From Nilaparvata lugens (taxonomy: Eukaryota > Arthropoda > Insecta > Hemiptera > Delphacidae), in NCBI RefSeq assembly GCF_014356525.2, contig NC_052511.1, positions 50,028,167 to 50,092,166 on the forward strand: a DNA stretch of 64,000 bases, in the 5' to 3' direction. The notes beneath the pieces are model-generated. The model was not told where the DNA came from. It worked only from the letters and a program-made list of their open reading frames with translations, and ran no database searches. Position 1 is the stretch's first letter, and the number at the start of each line of letters is the position of its first letter. This document shows, piece by piece, positions 1 through 13,000 of the stretch. A program made the position numbers and the translations under genes.

Positions 1-156
1 ATAGCGTTGGATATTATTTTTGTTGATGTTTTTAATTTGAGGTTAAGTAGCATGGAAACAGGAAAAGTAAAGATTTAAGAGCTGAGGGTAAATAAATGAA
101 AACAAACTTCAACAACAGTATTTCTAATTACATATTATTCTAAATATTCTATCAAT
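1..156 (+). promoter_or_regulatory. POLR3F: RPC6 5' flank / 5' UTR
   Basis: This A/T-rich stretch lies directly before the RPC6 start codon. The out-of-frame ATGs at 51 and 97 lie upstream. No TATA box or initiator can be assigned, and the promoter may lie outside the window. Confidence 0.35.
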
Positions 157-224
157 ATGGAAACAAGTGATAGCTCAACGCCTGGTTCATCTAACGCACC
201 TCAACAAACTGGAAATGAGCAAAT
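157..224 (+). CDS. POLR3F: RPC6 exon 1
   Basis: ATG at 157 opens 22 codons plus AT, followed by the donor GTGAGT at 225. It encodes a Ser/Thr/Gln-rich N-terminus (METSDSSTPG...), which is poorly conserved in this family. Confidence 0.85.
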
Positions 225-3200
225 GTGAGTTTTCATTGAATAAGATTTATTTTATTAGTCTATTACTTTGCAGGTTATATTAGGACACCAGACTGGGTCG
301 TCAGTAGGAACACCGTGTGTAAAGCAAGTTGGCACACCAAAATTGATGTAGTCGGGCATGCGATGGCGACCCGACTGAGACACCAGCCGGCATCCAAAAT
401 CTGGTGTCCCTAATTAATGTAATAAGAACTAATTACCTGTGACTTACTTTGAAATTTGGTGGCTCCTCGTGTCCAAAAGCAATACATGCCAAGGCTATGA
501 CATCAGTGGTGACCGTGTGTAAAGCAAGATGGGACACCAATGGTGTCCGGGCTGGTGTCTCTAGTGAAATAAGCGCAATATGGGTAGTATTACACCAGGA
601 CACCAGTGAGACACTAAGAACGCTACCATAAGAAAGCAAGATGGGACACCAGTAATACACCAATGGTATATTTGAGTAATGTATAAGTAAGTATGAAGTA
701 TGAGGTGTCCCTAGTGTAATATGGGTAGTATTACATCAGGATACCAATGAAACAACAAGAATGAGGAAAAACACTTTTACCTCACTTCCACACTCTTGGT
801 TTCTAAGTGAGTCTAATTAGTTCGTATTGAATCATTCACATTAGGGATACCAAATTTTCTGAATAGTTGTAAACGTTATATTGTGGTAGCTATCCATACT
901 GAATAGAAAGAATAGATTTTGTCCAACTTCAGATTTTTTTAAAAAAATAAAAATATTATTTCGTAGCCACATGCTGGCACAGTAATCGGGCCCAGCCTGG
1001 TAAAGAAGCAAATCATCAAATCAAATAGTTCTTTATTTATCATTGCATTCATACAATATAAATAATAATTCACAATAATCAGTTTAGGAAGTCTTGTATA
1101 CAATATGGGCTGATTAAAATTAAATATTTCTTTCAATTCTCTCTTAAAGTCTGCACCATCCTTCTCTCTGATATTGATTGGCAGCCGATTGAACAATTCA
1201 GCTCCCATGTAGGAGGGGCGTTTTTCAAATAAATGCCTCCTATGTTGTTGAAGTGGATACGTTCTTCTTGAGCGGATATGATATTGATGATTGACATATT
1301 TTTCATTTTTTAATTTTAAAGTCAGAATACATTCCATTATATACAGTCCATAGACGGTCAAGATGTTGAGGCTTTCTCTCGTACAGACTCTCTGAAACCT
1401 AACCTTAAGATTATTCTAACTGCTTTCTTCTGTAATATAAATTATTTTTTCAAGTTTCCAAGAGATGTTCCTCCATAGAGACCTATTCCAAAAGACAGGT
1501 GAGAATAAATGTTGGCAAAGTAGATGGTTCTCAGTGTTGTCTGGCTGCAATAATTGGACAACACCCTGAGTGAATAGAGGCCAGAGTTTATCTTTTTAAT
1601 ACATCATCCACGTGGAAATTCGAAGACAATCGTTGGTCTATTGTCAATCCCAGGAACTTTGACTTTGAGGATTCCTGAATCAATTGACCATCAACGGCAA
1701 AGTCAGTCTCCTCATTCTTGCGAATTCCAGCTGAGAACTTTATGGCCTCACATTTAGTTGTATTCAGTCTTAGACAATGATCCTTGAAGAATTTGACAAT
1801 TTCTTATTGTGAATTACTATTTATGTTTTCGAAGGCCAATGTACGCCAGCGCTGACAAACCACCCATCCACACACTGGCGCTGGTCCACATTGGCCTTCA
1901 TTGGGCCAACATGTGGATGCGGCATTAAAGATTTATTACATCAGTGTTTGGACGACATCTAAGTAGTCGTTTTATTCAATACCATATCTTGCTCGCTACA
2001 TCAGTTTAAACACAGCTGGGAAAACAAGACTTGAGGAGTGAAGCATATTCCTGGTTTCCTAATAACTAGTAGTTCTGTGAACAGTAGACCTCACGCAGTA
2101 TTCTCATCCACAAGTTCCTGATTGAAACTATAGACCTTATGGAAATACAGCAATAGACTGGCTTCTCCACACATCTGTGTAATCACTATTGTCAGCTGAT
2201 TTATGATGAATAATTCTATAGTCTGATTTTTACTCTAATATTGGCGTATGAAGGAGGCTCCTTTTCCTTTTATACTTGTAGTTCTGTGAACAGTAGACCT
2301 CGCGCTCAGTGAGTTACATTGACCTGTTGTTATGTTTTATCAAAAATTAATAAATAATTTATCAATTAAAAATGTCTAGAAAGAATCCAAAATAAAACAC
2401 GGAGCTTTCTGTCCTATATCATACCGTGACGTTTCGTCCCGGAATGTGAGTGTGAGCGCTGTTATCAGGTGTGGCTGCAACTGTCTACAACGTTGATGGA
2501 AAGATAAATTTTCAAGATGTTCGATGTTTTTGAACGGGTAGTATGTCCACTAGACAGCTGATTCATGATGAATAATTCTATAGTCTGATTTTTACGGTAA
2601 TATTGGCGTATGAAGAAGGCTCATTTTTCCTTTTATATTATCCTTGAAATGCAAAATTTCCAAAAACCTTGTATATACGTCGACGCGCAATTTAAAAAGG
2701 AACATACCTGTCAAATTTCATGAAAATCTATTACCGCGTTTCGCCGTAAATGCGCAACATAAAAACATATAAACATTAAGAGAAATGGCAAACCGTCGAC
2801 TTTAATCTTAGACATCACTTCGCTCGGTCAATTATTGAAGGAGTGAGGTAGCAATCGTCATCTTACCTAATGTTTCACTGTTATTCCAGCTTATTCCAAC
2901 ATAATACTGGCCTCAGTTTTACAATAAGAAAATATAGCATTAAAAGATATTCCATGATATAGGGCGTTTATATGTATATAACAACATTGCTCCACCAGGG
3001 CTGCGAAGATTTGCTCTTGTTCGTGAGTATAATAAGATAAAAAATCTGGTGTGGCTCACTCACACAACTTTCCTTGCCGTTATGAAAATTTATCACCTGA
3101 CGCTAGTAAGACTCAAGTCTACTATTCTAAGATCTGAGCCAGCTGGTGACAGGACAATAACGCTTGATACACACGAGATCTGCCATCTCTTCGTAGTGAA

Positions 3201-3939
3201 TGATTCAATAGAATCAACAGTCTCCAACAGTTTGCAATTAAATAATCACATTTTCTCAAATTTCAAGCTTATTTTCAATTTTAGATGGAAATGTTACTAG
3301 ACATTAATTTTAGAGATTTTCATACTCAATCTTTTCCACTCGCAGCTTTTCGTTTAAATTATATCTGAGACCTGATAATTGGAAATCTAAAATCAAACTT
3401 TGCATAGATGGGGCGGAACTCCTGAAATTTTTACAGATATGGGACTTGTGGCAGTTGATAGTGCTTATCAATGACTATTTTAGGTATAAATTTAATCAAA
3501 ATCGTTGGAGCTATTTTTGAAAAAATCGCGAAAAACTCTGTTTTTGACAACATTTTAGCCGCCATTTTGAATTGCATTTGATCGAAATTGTTCGTGTCGG
3601 ATCCTTATAGTAATAATAATAATATCGAGTGACCTGGCTGGCTCAGGTCTGGTGTCAGAGTTTTCAGGTCGCAACTGATCAATTTCAGGGCCTCTGACAT
3701 GACCTAACGACTGCTTTTCAGGCAGCCGGGACCGACGGCTTAACGTGTCCATCCGAAACACGGGAGTGGCCCGAGATAATTATCTTGCCCAGGCCGGGAT
3801 TTGAACCCGGGCCTCTGAATCATAAAGCCAGCATCTGATCCACTCGATTACGGCCACTCCATCCTTATAGTGTAAGGACCTTAAGCTCCAAATTTCAAGT
3901 CATTCCGTTAATTGGGAGATGAGATATCGTGTACACAGA

Positions 3940-4027
<88 letters not shown>

Positions 4028-7000
4028 GACTCAGGTGATCTTGAAACGTATAGAAATTTAGAAATTGGGGTACCTTAATTTTTTTCGGAATGCAATACTT
4101 TCCTTACCGATGGTAATAGGGCAAGGAAAGTAAAAATGACAGAGCACTCCCAATCCACAGAGATCTTCTGGAGCTCGGTAACAGGCTGAGGTCAAGGCGC
4201 CCTCCCAGGCGCTTGGCTGAGCAGATAGAACGTGAGAATTTCTCTGTCGCTGATAGCTGGGAGGAAGAGTGGATGGATAGAGCGCCTCTCAGTGTTAGTC
4301 TGAGGTATTCTGTTGGGAGGAGTGTGGCTGGGTTTGATCTGCCAAGGCGAACATTGACAGCACTCAACATGATTAGAACTGGGCACGGAAGATGTAGAGC
4401 ATCTCTTAGTGACTGGGGCAGATTGCCTTCCCCTGATTGTGATTGTGGAGGCAGATTGCTCTCCCCTGATTGTGATTGTGGAGGCAGATTGCTCTCCCCT
4501 GATTGTGATTGTGGAGGCAGATTGCTCTCCCCTGATTGTGATTGTGGAGGCAGATTGCTCTCCCCTGATTGTGATTGTGGAGGCAGATTGCTCTCCCCTG
4601 ATTGTGATTGTGGAGGCAGATTGCTCTCCCCTGATTGTGATTGTGGAGAGGCTAGTCAAACAATGAATCATATCATCCGGCATTGTGCTATTCGAGCCTA
4701 TCAGGGCGGTTCAGATGATTTTATAGCAGCTTCTCCACAAGCAATAGCCTACATAACCAACCTGGACATCCAAGTTTGACTTGATTATTTCCTATTTCCT
4801 TGTGCATATATACACTTTCCTTTGTCATATATTTTTGTTTGTATGCTATAACCTAGATAGATGGTTTTATTTTGTTTTATAACTTTTTTCAAGCTGACAA
4901 AGGTCAAAGACCTGAATATTTTTGTGAATCTATGTGCGTGTATGTGTGTGTCTATGTGTTTACCATACGCCAATAATAATAATAATAATAAAAATAGGGC
5001 GTTTATGTTCTGAATTTCAACCGTTATCTCAAGCCGATAGTCATAGTAGTTTTTTTTCGTGAAGCTATGTGACGCTGGTAGTCTCTCATACTGTGCCGTT
5101 ATTACACCCTCACCCCCAAACAAAACAATAGTAATAGACAGTAGTCAACAGTAATCGGCCTGAGTAAACAAAAATCTGCTTGAAATTTGGAACATGAACG
5201 ACTTATATCATGGGATATCTTGTATCTGTGGTTTTACAGAGTATCCGTAATGTCAGTTGAACTACAGAATCAGATTGATGATCCATATCTTGATATGTTC
5301 CAAAATTGTCAATTTTGAAATGCTTATTTCAGGTTTATATCAGTTGTAACTTCGGCAGGATCAAAGGGAGTTACAGACGCAGATTTGGAAAAAGCATTCC
5401 CTAACTTGACAGCCGAAATGAGGGTGACAATATTGAATAAACTGATTGCCAAAGTAAGTTGTTAGATTAATTGAAATTATTACATTCAGATTCAATAAAA
5501 CAATATTAACTACCCGTTGAATGAATATGATGAACTAATATTCATCTTCTCAACTAATGTAGTAATATTTAAATAATTAGTTGAACTAATATTCAACTAA
5601 ATTTCAACTTCTCAACTACTCAAAAAGTAAAACTAATATTCCTTCAATCAACGAAAATTCTACCTCTAATAAATTGTATTTTCCTTCATTACTGAGTCAA
5701 GATCTTCTTCTTATAATTGTGTAATATATTTTCAATTACAATTCTCATCTTATCAATTTTATTAAGCCAAAACACTTTACAACTGGCCATTGAAAAATAC
5801 AGAAAATAATTAAATAGAATAACAGGAGCTTACAAAAATATAGCACATGTCACATAAAATTATAAAATTCTTCCACACTTCCAGTGCACAATCCAGTGCA
5901 TTTAATGAAATATCTCAATAAACATTGGGTAAATAGTATTTTGATGGCCCCAATACGTCTGAAATGTTCAAATCTTATGAAATTTGATTTAGAGTCCAAT
6001 GCAACCTGTTTCAAGATCATAACATCAATGGTTATTGAGATGTTCCAAAAAGATGTGCACAACCTAGTACATTTTTCGTGGTATATCCTAATAATTTATT
6101 TATTTAGTCATGTATAATTATTCTAATATCTTAACCATTGGCTAAACAATTTTTTGGTGACACCAATATATGTAATAAAATGGTAGAATCTTATATAAAA
6201 TTTGATTTGGAGAAGATCTACAGTACTTATATCAACCTATAAGCCTGGTTTTCACTAGTAGAGTTAGTGGCCGAGTAACTGGCATACTAACTCTACCGAG
6301 CTAACTCTACTCTACTTACTTGGTCGAGTAACTGTTTTCACTACAATTGACAATAGTAGGTAAAGTGTGTTGTCTAGTGAACAGAACCAAAAATGTCAAT
6401 ACTTTTTAATAAATTAACATTTAAACCCTTATTAACACTTTTTAATAAATAACAATACTTCTTAAACTTGATAGCCTACGGCACGACTCTACTCTACTAT
6501 CTCGAGATTGTTTTCATTAGCATAGTAGTGGTAGAGTAGAGTGGGAAGCGGTGGTGGGGGAAGGCAAGTGGTAGAGTACTATCCCACGATGCTATCCCAC
6601 TCTACTCTACTAAAAACTAGTACTCTACCATGACTCTATTACTCCACCATGAATGTTTTCATTGGGAGAGTTCACAAGATAGTTAGTACTTGTCCAGGTA
6701 ACTCTACCACTAACTCTACTAATGAAAATCAGGCTATATTCGTGGTTGAGTGGTAGAGTGGACATTACTGTCCTAACTTCGTCATCAAATAAAAAAGTCA
6801 TTCGTTTCTATATCACATACAGTAAAAATATCAACTAAAGTATTATCAAAGACAAGCAATAAAGCAATATTTTCTTAATTATGCTTATCCTTTATCTATG
6901 GTATTATAGGCCTACTCTTTTTTCAGGGCTTCATAGATCTATTCAACTCTGGTGGAAACCTTGTCTACAAAATCAAAGACAACAGCCAGATAGTTGAAAA

Positions 7001-10000
7001 ACTCAAAGGAGCTGACAATGAAGAGAAAGTTGTTTTTAAAATAATTGAGGAAGCTGGAAATAAAGGAATTTGGATCAGAGATATAAGATTCAAGTCAAAT
7101 TTGATGCCAACTCAATTGAACAAGATTTTGAAACTGCTAGAGGGCAAGAAAATGATTAAAGCTGTCAAGTCTGTTGCTGTAAGTCAAGTTTTAATTTCTT
7201 CTTTATTCATATTCTTTATCGATTCATACAATAAGTACATCTTCAAGAATGATAGGGAGAGAAAAATAAGGAAGCCTTGTGCTATTCCTCTCTCAAATTT
7301 AGATAAGGTTACACATAGTCCGAAATAGGTTAGTTTGTTTCAATTATTAACGACTATAGTGAGGTCCATGTTATAATGGCAGTGGAGCAAGATAGGAGAA
7401 AAACGTTGCCGATCCTCCGTCTTGTCAGTCCCTTCTATACACGGTAGCTGATAAAGTTTTATTCACTTAATATTAACTGTTCATTCTCGTTTAAAATATA
7501 TCAATTATATTTTATTAAGCAAGAAATTATAGTCCAGTCACTATATACATTGGTGCATGCAATTTATATTGTAGTTCTGATTTTTTAATATATTATTTGG
7601 GTACATAAGAGAAGTCCAGAACCAATTTCTTCATGCAAAATTTCCTTGCGCTAGATACAGAGTGGGCGAAAAACCTTGTATTTTCGGTTCATTTTCCAGT
7701 TTTCAGCTATTTCTGCCAAATCTCGTAATCGGACATAAAAATTTGCTCTTGCCTTTTTTTTAGATGATAAAATTTTGAATGAAATGAGATCATTCGGAAC
7801 TCTCTATCTCCAATGAGTACTGAGTTATGAATTTTCAAAAATGAGTGAAATTTAAAGAAAAAATCAATTTTGATGAATTTTAGTTTTTGATCAACAATAT
7901 CTTTCGATTGTTACCATTTAGATGTATAATTCAAAATCCCTCTGGGTGTATTTTTCTGCTCTACAATCTGATATCAGGTAGAACGCTCTATCTCTTATAG
8001 ATTTTCAGGTACACCTGACAACAATGCTCCTTGTATTGTAAAAAACACCTAATTTTCAGCTTCAACCATCATTACCAACTACATTGTCCTCACATTGATA
8101 TTTCGTACAATGAGTTAAGTTCATGAGATTATGTTCTATGAGTATCACCCGTTAGCACTTCATTTCAGTATTCCCTAATGGAGAGGCGCGCTTAAGGACA
8201 CCTCAAGGATCAAAATTTCAAACACTTATAACTTTTGAAACAATGCTCAGATTTCATCGTACTGCACTTCATTCTTCTCGGCTCGTCAAGACGGTCCAAA
8301 ATCATGCATCACAAGTCAAATTCGGTCGAAAAATGGAAAAATTATTGCTGAGTGTACTCGAGCCGATATTCCAATACACAAAAAATGGCCGAAATATTTG
8401 GCAGAAAAAGCTGAAAACTGGAAAATGAGTCGAAAATACGAGGTTTTTGGCCCACTCTGTATGTAGCACAAGGAAATTCTGCATGAAGAAATTGGTTCTG
8501 GACTTCTCTTATGTACCCAAATAATATTTTAAAAAATCAGAACTACAATATAAATTGCAAGCACACCCCCTTTTTATGTCTATATTAACTGGACTATTAT
8601 ATTTTTCAATTATTTTCATAATGAGTTTTCATAATTAAGATGATAAATATTTTGTTAATTCTACTTTGTTAAAAGACGATCTGGCAACAGAGCAAAGCGA
8701 GGAAGAGATAGCTCTATCCTCTTTGTTGAATGAAAGATAAGGATAGCAATACCATTGCCAATTAAACACTACCATTATAACGTGGACCTCACTATAGCTC
8801 ATACCTAATCCACACGTTAGCCCAGTAAGCTGGCCCAGCCTGGTAAGCTTGGCCGCGTTGGTCTTGCCATCCACACTGCAATGTGATCAGTGCCTCATCA
8901 AGGCCAGCGGTAGCAGCGACATATCAATGATAAAAATTGAAATTAATAACTAAAATGAAATTAGGCCTGTTGCAACTCAATTACACAGAAAAAAAGCAGA
9001 GTAGACGACAAAACAGGGACCAACACGCATTGGCTGACATAGTGTGGATGAGTGGTTTACCAGCGCTCGCCTTCACTGGTCTTCATTGGTCTTCGTTGGC
9101 TGGCCTATGCTCGACAAAAATCAAAGCGAAAGAAAATGAAGACCAGCGCTGGCAAACCACTCATTCACACTGGCGCTGGACGTCATTTGTAAGCACTATC
9201 CGTCAGGCTCTCTTCGCTCGCCGTATCCGTCTAGCCAGGGGCCTCCGCCCCCTGGACCCCCGACTGGATCGTCCAAAAATGAGATCGGCGGGCTCGCCTG
9301 CATTTTTCATTTGAGCATGCTTCATTCCATCAGGAAGTCAAAGTACTTCCTCGCTCGATTCAATCACCGATTAATTTCAATTATTTAGTGCAATTTGAAC
9401 ATTTTCTGTCTATTACTTGATGAAAGAACTGAGAAAACGCTGGAAAAACGCAGATTTTGGGCGTATCTTTGGCGTTATTTCAAATTCCTTTTAACACATC
9501 ATTATTACACCCCAGCTGAGCTTCTGTAGTAAATTTGAACATTTTCTGTTCATTTGTTCTCGATAAAGCAGAGAAAGCGCAAAAATACGCTGGAAAAACG
9601 CAGATTTTGGGCGTATCTTTGGCGTTATTTCAAATTCCTTTTAACACATCATTATTACACCCCAGCTGAGCTTCTGTAGTAAATTTGAACATTTTCTGTT
9701 CATTTGTTCTCGATAAAGCTGAGAAAACGCTGGAAAATCGCAGATTTTGGGCGTATCTTTGGAATTTTTTTCAAATCTGTTCTTATTGCGCCTCTAAAGG
9801 GCCAACTGAACATACCTACCAAATTTGAACGATTTTTGTCCGGTAGATTTTTAGTTCTGCGAGTGAGTGAGTGAGTGCCATTTCGTTTTTATATATATAG
9901 ATTGGGCCAACGTGTGGATCCGGCATCAAATTTGTCAAGCATTAAGGTTAATTTGTTAAGCATTTTCTCAATTTTGAGAACATTTATTGCATGACATTGA

Positions 10001-13000
10001 ATAATTATCAGTTTTTTATTTTTCTCTCAAAAACAAAATCCACACACTTTGAGATTTGGAGCAGCTTTTGCAAGACATTTAATAATAATTATTAATTATT
10101 ATTAAGACTGTTTTTTCATTCGCAGTCATTCCATTATTAATAGTCAGGAGTACAGTACCACAAGATTTGTCTGACTGCCGATTGTTGTTAACTCATTTAG
10201 CCTTATCCAGGGTGCACCGCGAGGAGGGGAACTAACATTACACCCATTTTCTTGATGGCATTTCCAGATTCAATAGCCTATCTGAATGGACTGGGTTATA
10301 GCCACCTCTATAGGTGCGTACAGACTGTCGCTCCGCTCCGCAACCGAACGTCACTCCAGCAGAGCGATTAATGATCGACCGGCGAGCAACAATGGTTCGA
10401 CCGGGGAACGCGAGAAGATCTACCATCTTCCGTAACGTTCATGATGGGTGCGTGGGCGGTGCGACTGTTGTTCGATGGTGGTACGAGGGCGGTACGAAGG
10501 CGGTACGAGGGAGGAGCGTGATCGGTGCGGGTTGGAAGCACGAATATGTGTACGCAGCTTAATACAAGGCCGCGGCCTACGATATTGAAACGTCGCAGTG
10601 TAGGCCTAGAATCTAATAAATGATTGGTAATAAAGATTTTTAAAATTACCAGCTGATCTTTTTCACCAATCATGTATTAGATTGTAGGCCTACATTGCGA
10701 CGTTGCAACATCGTAGGCCGCGGCCTTGTATTAGAGGTGGCTATGACTGGGTATATGTATTTGAATAAATTGTTTTTAGTTACCATTTATGTTTATTTTT
10801 ATACCTTGAGACAAGGGATCATTATCATATATTATGATTATGATCTTGAAGAAGTAAAGATGAAAATGAATACTGATTTATGTCTTGGAAGCCATACGCT
10901 AAATAAATTTCATGACCATGTGTTTTTATCATATCTTTATTTTCTTCTCAAAAACAAAATCTATAGATTTGGAGTAGTTTTTACAAGACATTTAATCATC
11001 ATAGAAGCCTGGTTTTCCATTCCCAATAATTTTATGACTATGGCCCGGTTGCCTAAAATACGGTTAAATTTTAATCGTGATTAGTTTCATGAGAACCAAT
11101 CAGAGAAGGCGTTTTTGAAAAGACGGCTTCTCTGATTGGTTCTCGTGGAATAAATCACGATTAAAATTTAACCGGCTTTTGTGCAACGTGCAACCGTGTA
11201 CCGAGACTGCGACTGTAATCTCTTCTCGACGCAGCATGTGTTTTTTATTATTGTTAAATAAATAAATAGATAATTTTCTGTGTATTTTTTTTCAAGGCAA
11301 GCAAAAAGAAAGTCTACATGCTGTTCAATCTGGAGCCCGACCGGACCCTGACCGGTGGAGCGTGGTACTGTGATCAGGATTTCGAAACTGAGTTTGTCGA
11401 CGTCCTGAACCAGCAGTGCTACCGTTTTCTGCAGGCGAAGAAGGAGAAGACGATCACCAACAAAGGGGGACCACTTGCTATACGCAATGCGTCCTATGCA
11501 TCTGCCAAGGATGTTTGGAAATTCATCACTGAGTTGGGTATCAGTAAGGTCGGTTTCTGTCCTAATTATCCAAAATATACATTATAACAATATTATGTTT
11601 TGTGGTCATCTATATTTGACCGAGCGAAGTGAGGTCTAAGATTCAAGTCGACGGTTTGGCATTTCTCTTAATGTTTAAATGTTTATAATTATGTTTATAT
11701 GTTGCGCATTTATGGCGAAACGCGGTAATAGATTTTCATGAAATTTGACAGGTATGTTCCTTTTTAAATTGCGCGTCGACGTATATACAAGGTTTTTGGA
11801 AATTTTGCGTTTCAAGGATAATATAAAAGGAAAAAGGAGCCTCCTTCATACGCCAATATTAGAGTAAAAATCAGACTATAGTTATTCATCATAAATCAGC
11901 TGTTTAGTGGACTATAATACTACCCGTTCAAAAACATTGAACATCTTGAAAATGTATCTTTCCATCAACGTTGTAGACAGTTGCAGCCAAACCTGAGAAC
12001 ATTCTGTGTTGTCGTGTTGGCGAAAAATCGGTGTGTTGAAATTAACAAAATAAACTACCATAATGCTGATTTCCTACAAACTTTATTTCTCACTTTTCAT
12101 GATTTTAGAAATCAATTTCTTCTCAATAATATTTGTTGCAATTTTAATCATCAGATTAAAAAAGAAAAAAGTTTTCTGTCAATAACTCCAAATAGAATCG
12201 TTGCTTCAGCGTATGGAAAGACAAAGTTAGTAGACAACTGTCTTAGTAGACAGCTAAACAACTGTTAAGTCTAAAGGTGCGTACACATTCATGCGCCACG
12301 AACATGAGCAATTCACTTTTAATCAGCTGATGCCAAGCTTTTTTATATCTGAATCTTACCGTTTCTGTAAAAATACAGATATAATCAGCTGATTAAAAGT
12401 GAATTGCTCATGTTCGCGGCGCGTATATCTGTACGCACCTTGAGTGTAACAACTGTTAGTAGACAACTGTCTACTAACGTTGATGGAAAGATAAATTTTC
12501 AAGATGTTCGATGTTTTTGAACGGTTAGTATTACAGTCCACTAAACAGCTGATTTATGATGAATAATTCTATAGTCTGATTTTTACGGTAATATTGGTGT
12601 TCGATGGAAACTCCTTTTCCTTTTGTATTATCCTTAAAATGCAAAATTAAAAAAAAAACTAATGTATACGTCGTTGCGAAATTCAAAAAGGAACATACCT
12701 GTCAAATTTCAAGAGTATCTATTGCTGCGTTTCGCTGTAAATGCGCAACAAATAAACATTTGAACATTTAAACTTTTAAACATAATATAAACATTTAAAC
12801 ATAAAGAGAGATGCAAAACCGTCGACTTGAATCTTAGATCTCACTTCGCTCGGTCAACAAGGGTAGCAACACTAATGTTAATCAAATACTGCCATCAAAA
12901 CGTGGACCTCACAACACAAATCCCTACACAACTTGTTATCTTAGGTATTTCATGTGTAGTTTAATCACTAAAGAACTAGTAGTTCTGTGAACAGCAGACC

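Larger units (their letters stand above)
3041..4136 (-). repeat. Dispersed family B copy with internal (CA)n and SINE insertion
   Basis: Bounded by ATCTGGTGTGGC...ACTTTCCTTGCC and GGTAATAGGGCAAGGAAAGT. The same sequence appears in the opposite orientation at 33070-33938. The copy carries a CA microsatellite and a tRNA-derived SINE inserted at ATCCTTATAG. Confidence 0.65.
8806..9929. mobile_element. Foldback element (CCACACGTT termini) carrying a Helitron
   Basis: TAATCCACACGTTAGCCCA at the left is mirrored by TTGGGCCAACGTGTGGAT at the right. CCAGCGCTGG and CACTGGCGCTGG modules lie inside. It matches the fragment at 1833-1925, where the two flanks of the Helitron site are joined. Confidence 0.6.

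Noticed and set aside
3790..3860. Possible tRNA gene (box A and box B present)
   Set aside because: The tRNA-like head is followed by a SINE body, an (ATT)n tail and target duplications; the same holds for 55973 and 57376.
4418..4648. Regular repeats that could suggest a CRISPR array
   Set aside because: The 33-bp units are contiguous with no spacers and stay in frame with a retrotransposon ORF; this is a minisatellite in an animal genome.
4192..4683. 163-codon minus-strand frame with ITIRGEQSAST repeats
   Set aside because: It is the antisense reading of the 33-bp minisatellite. The + frame carries the recognisable ORF2 C-terminus.
8937..9314. 125-codon frame on +
   Set aside because: It runs across a foldback into a Helitron in reverse orientation; composition only.
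10238..10673. Overlapping frames of 60-100 codons
   Set aside because: They lie inside nested inverted-repeat elements and have no family features.
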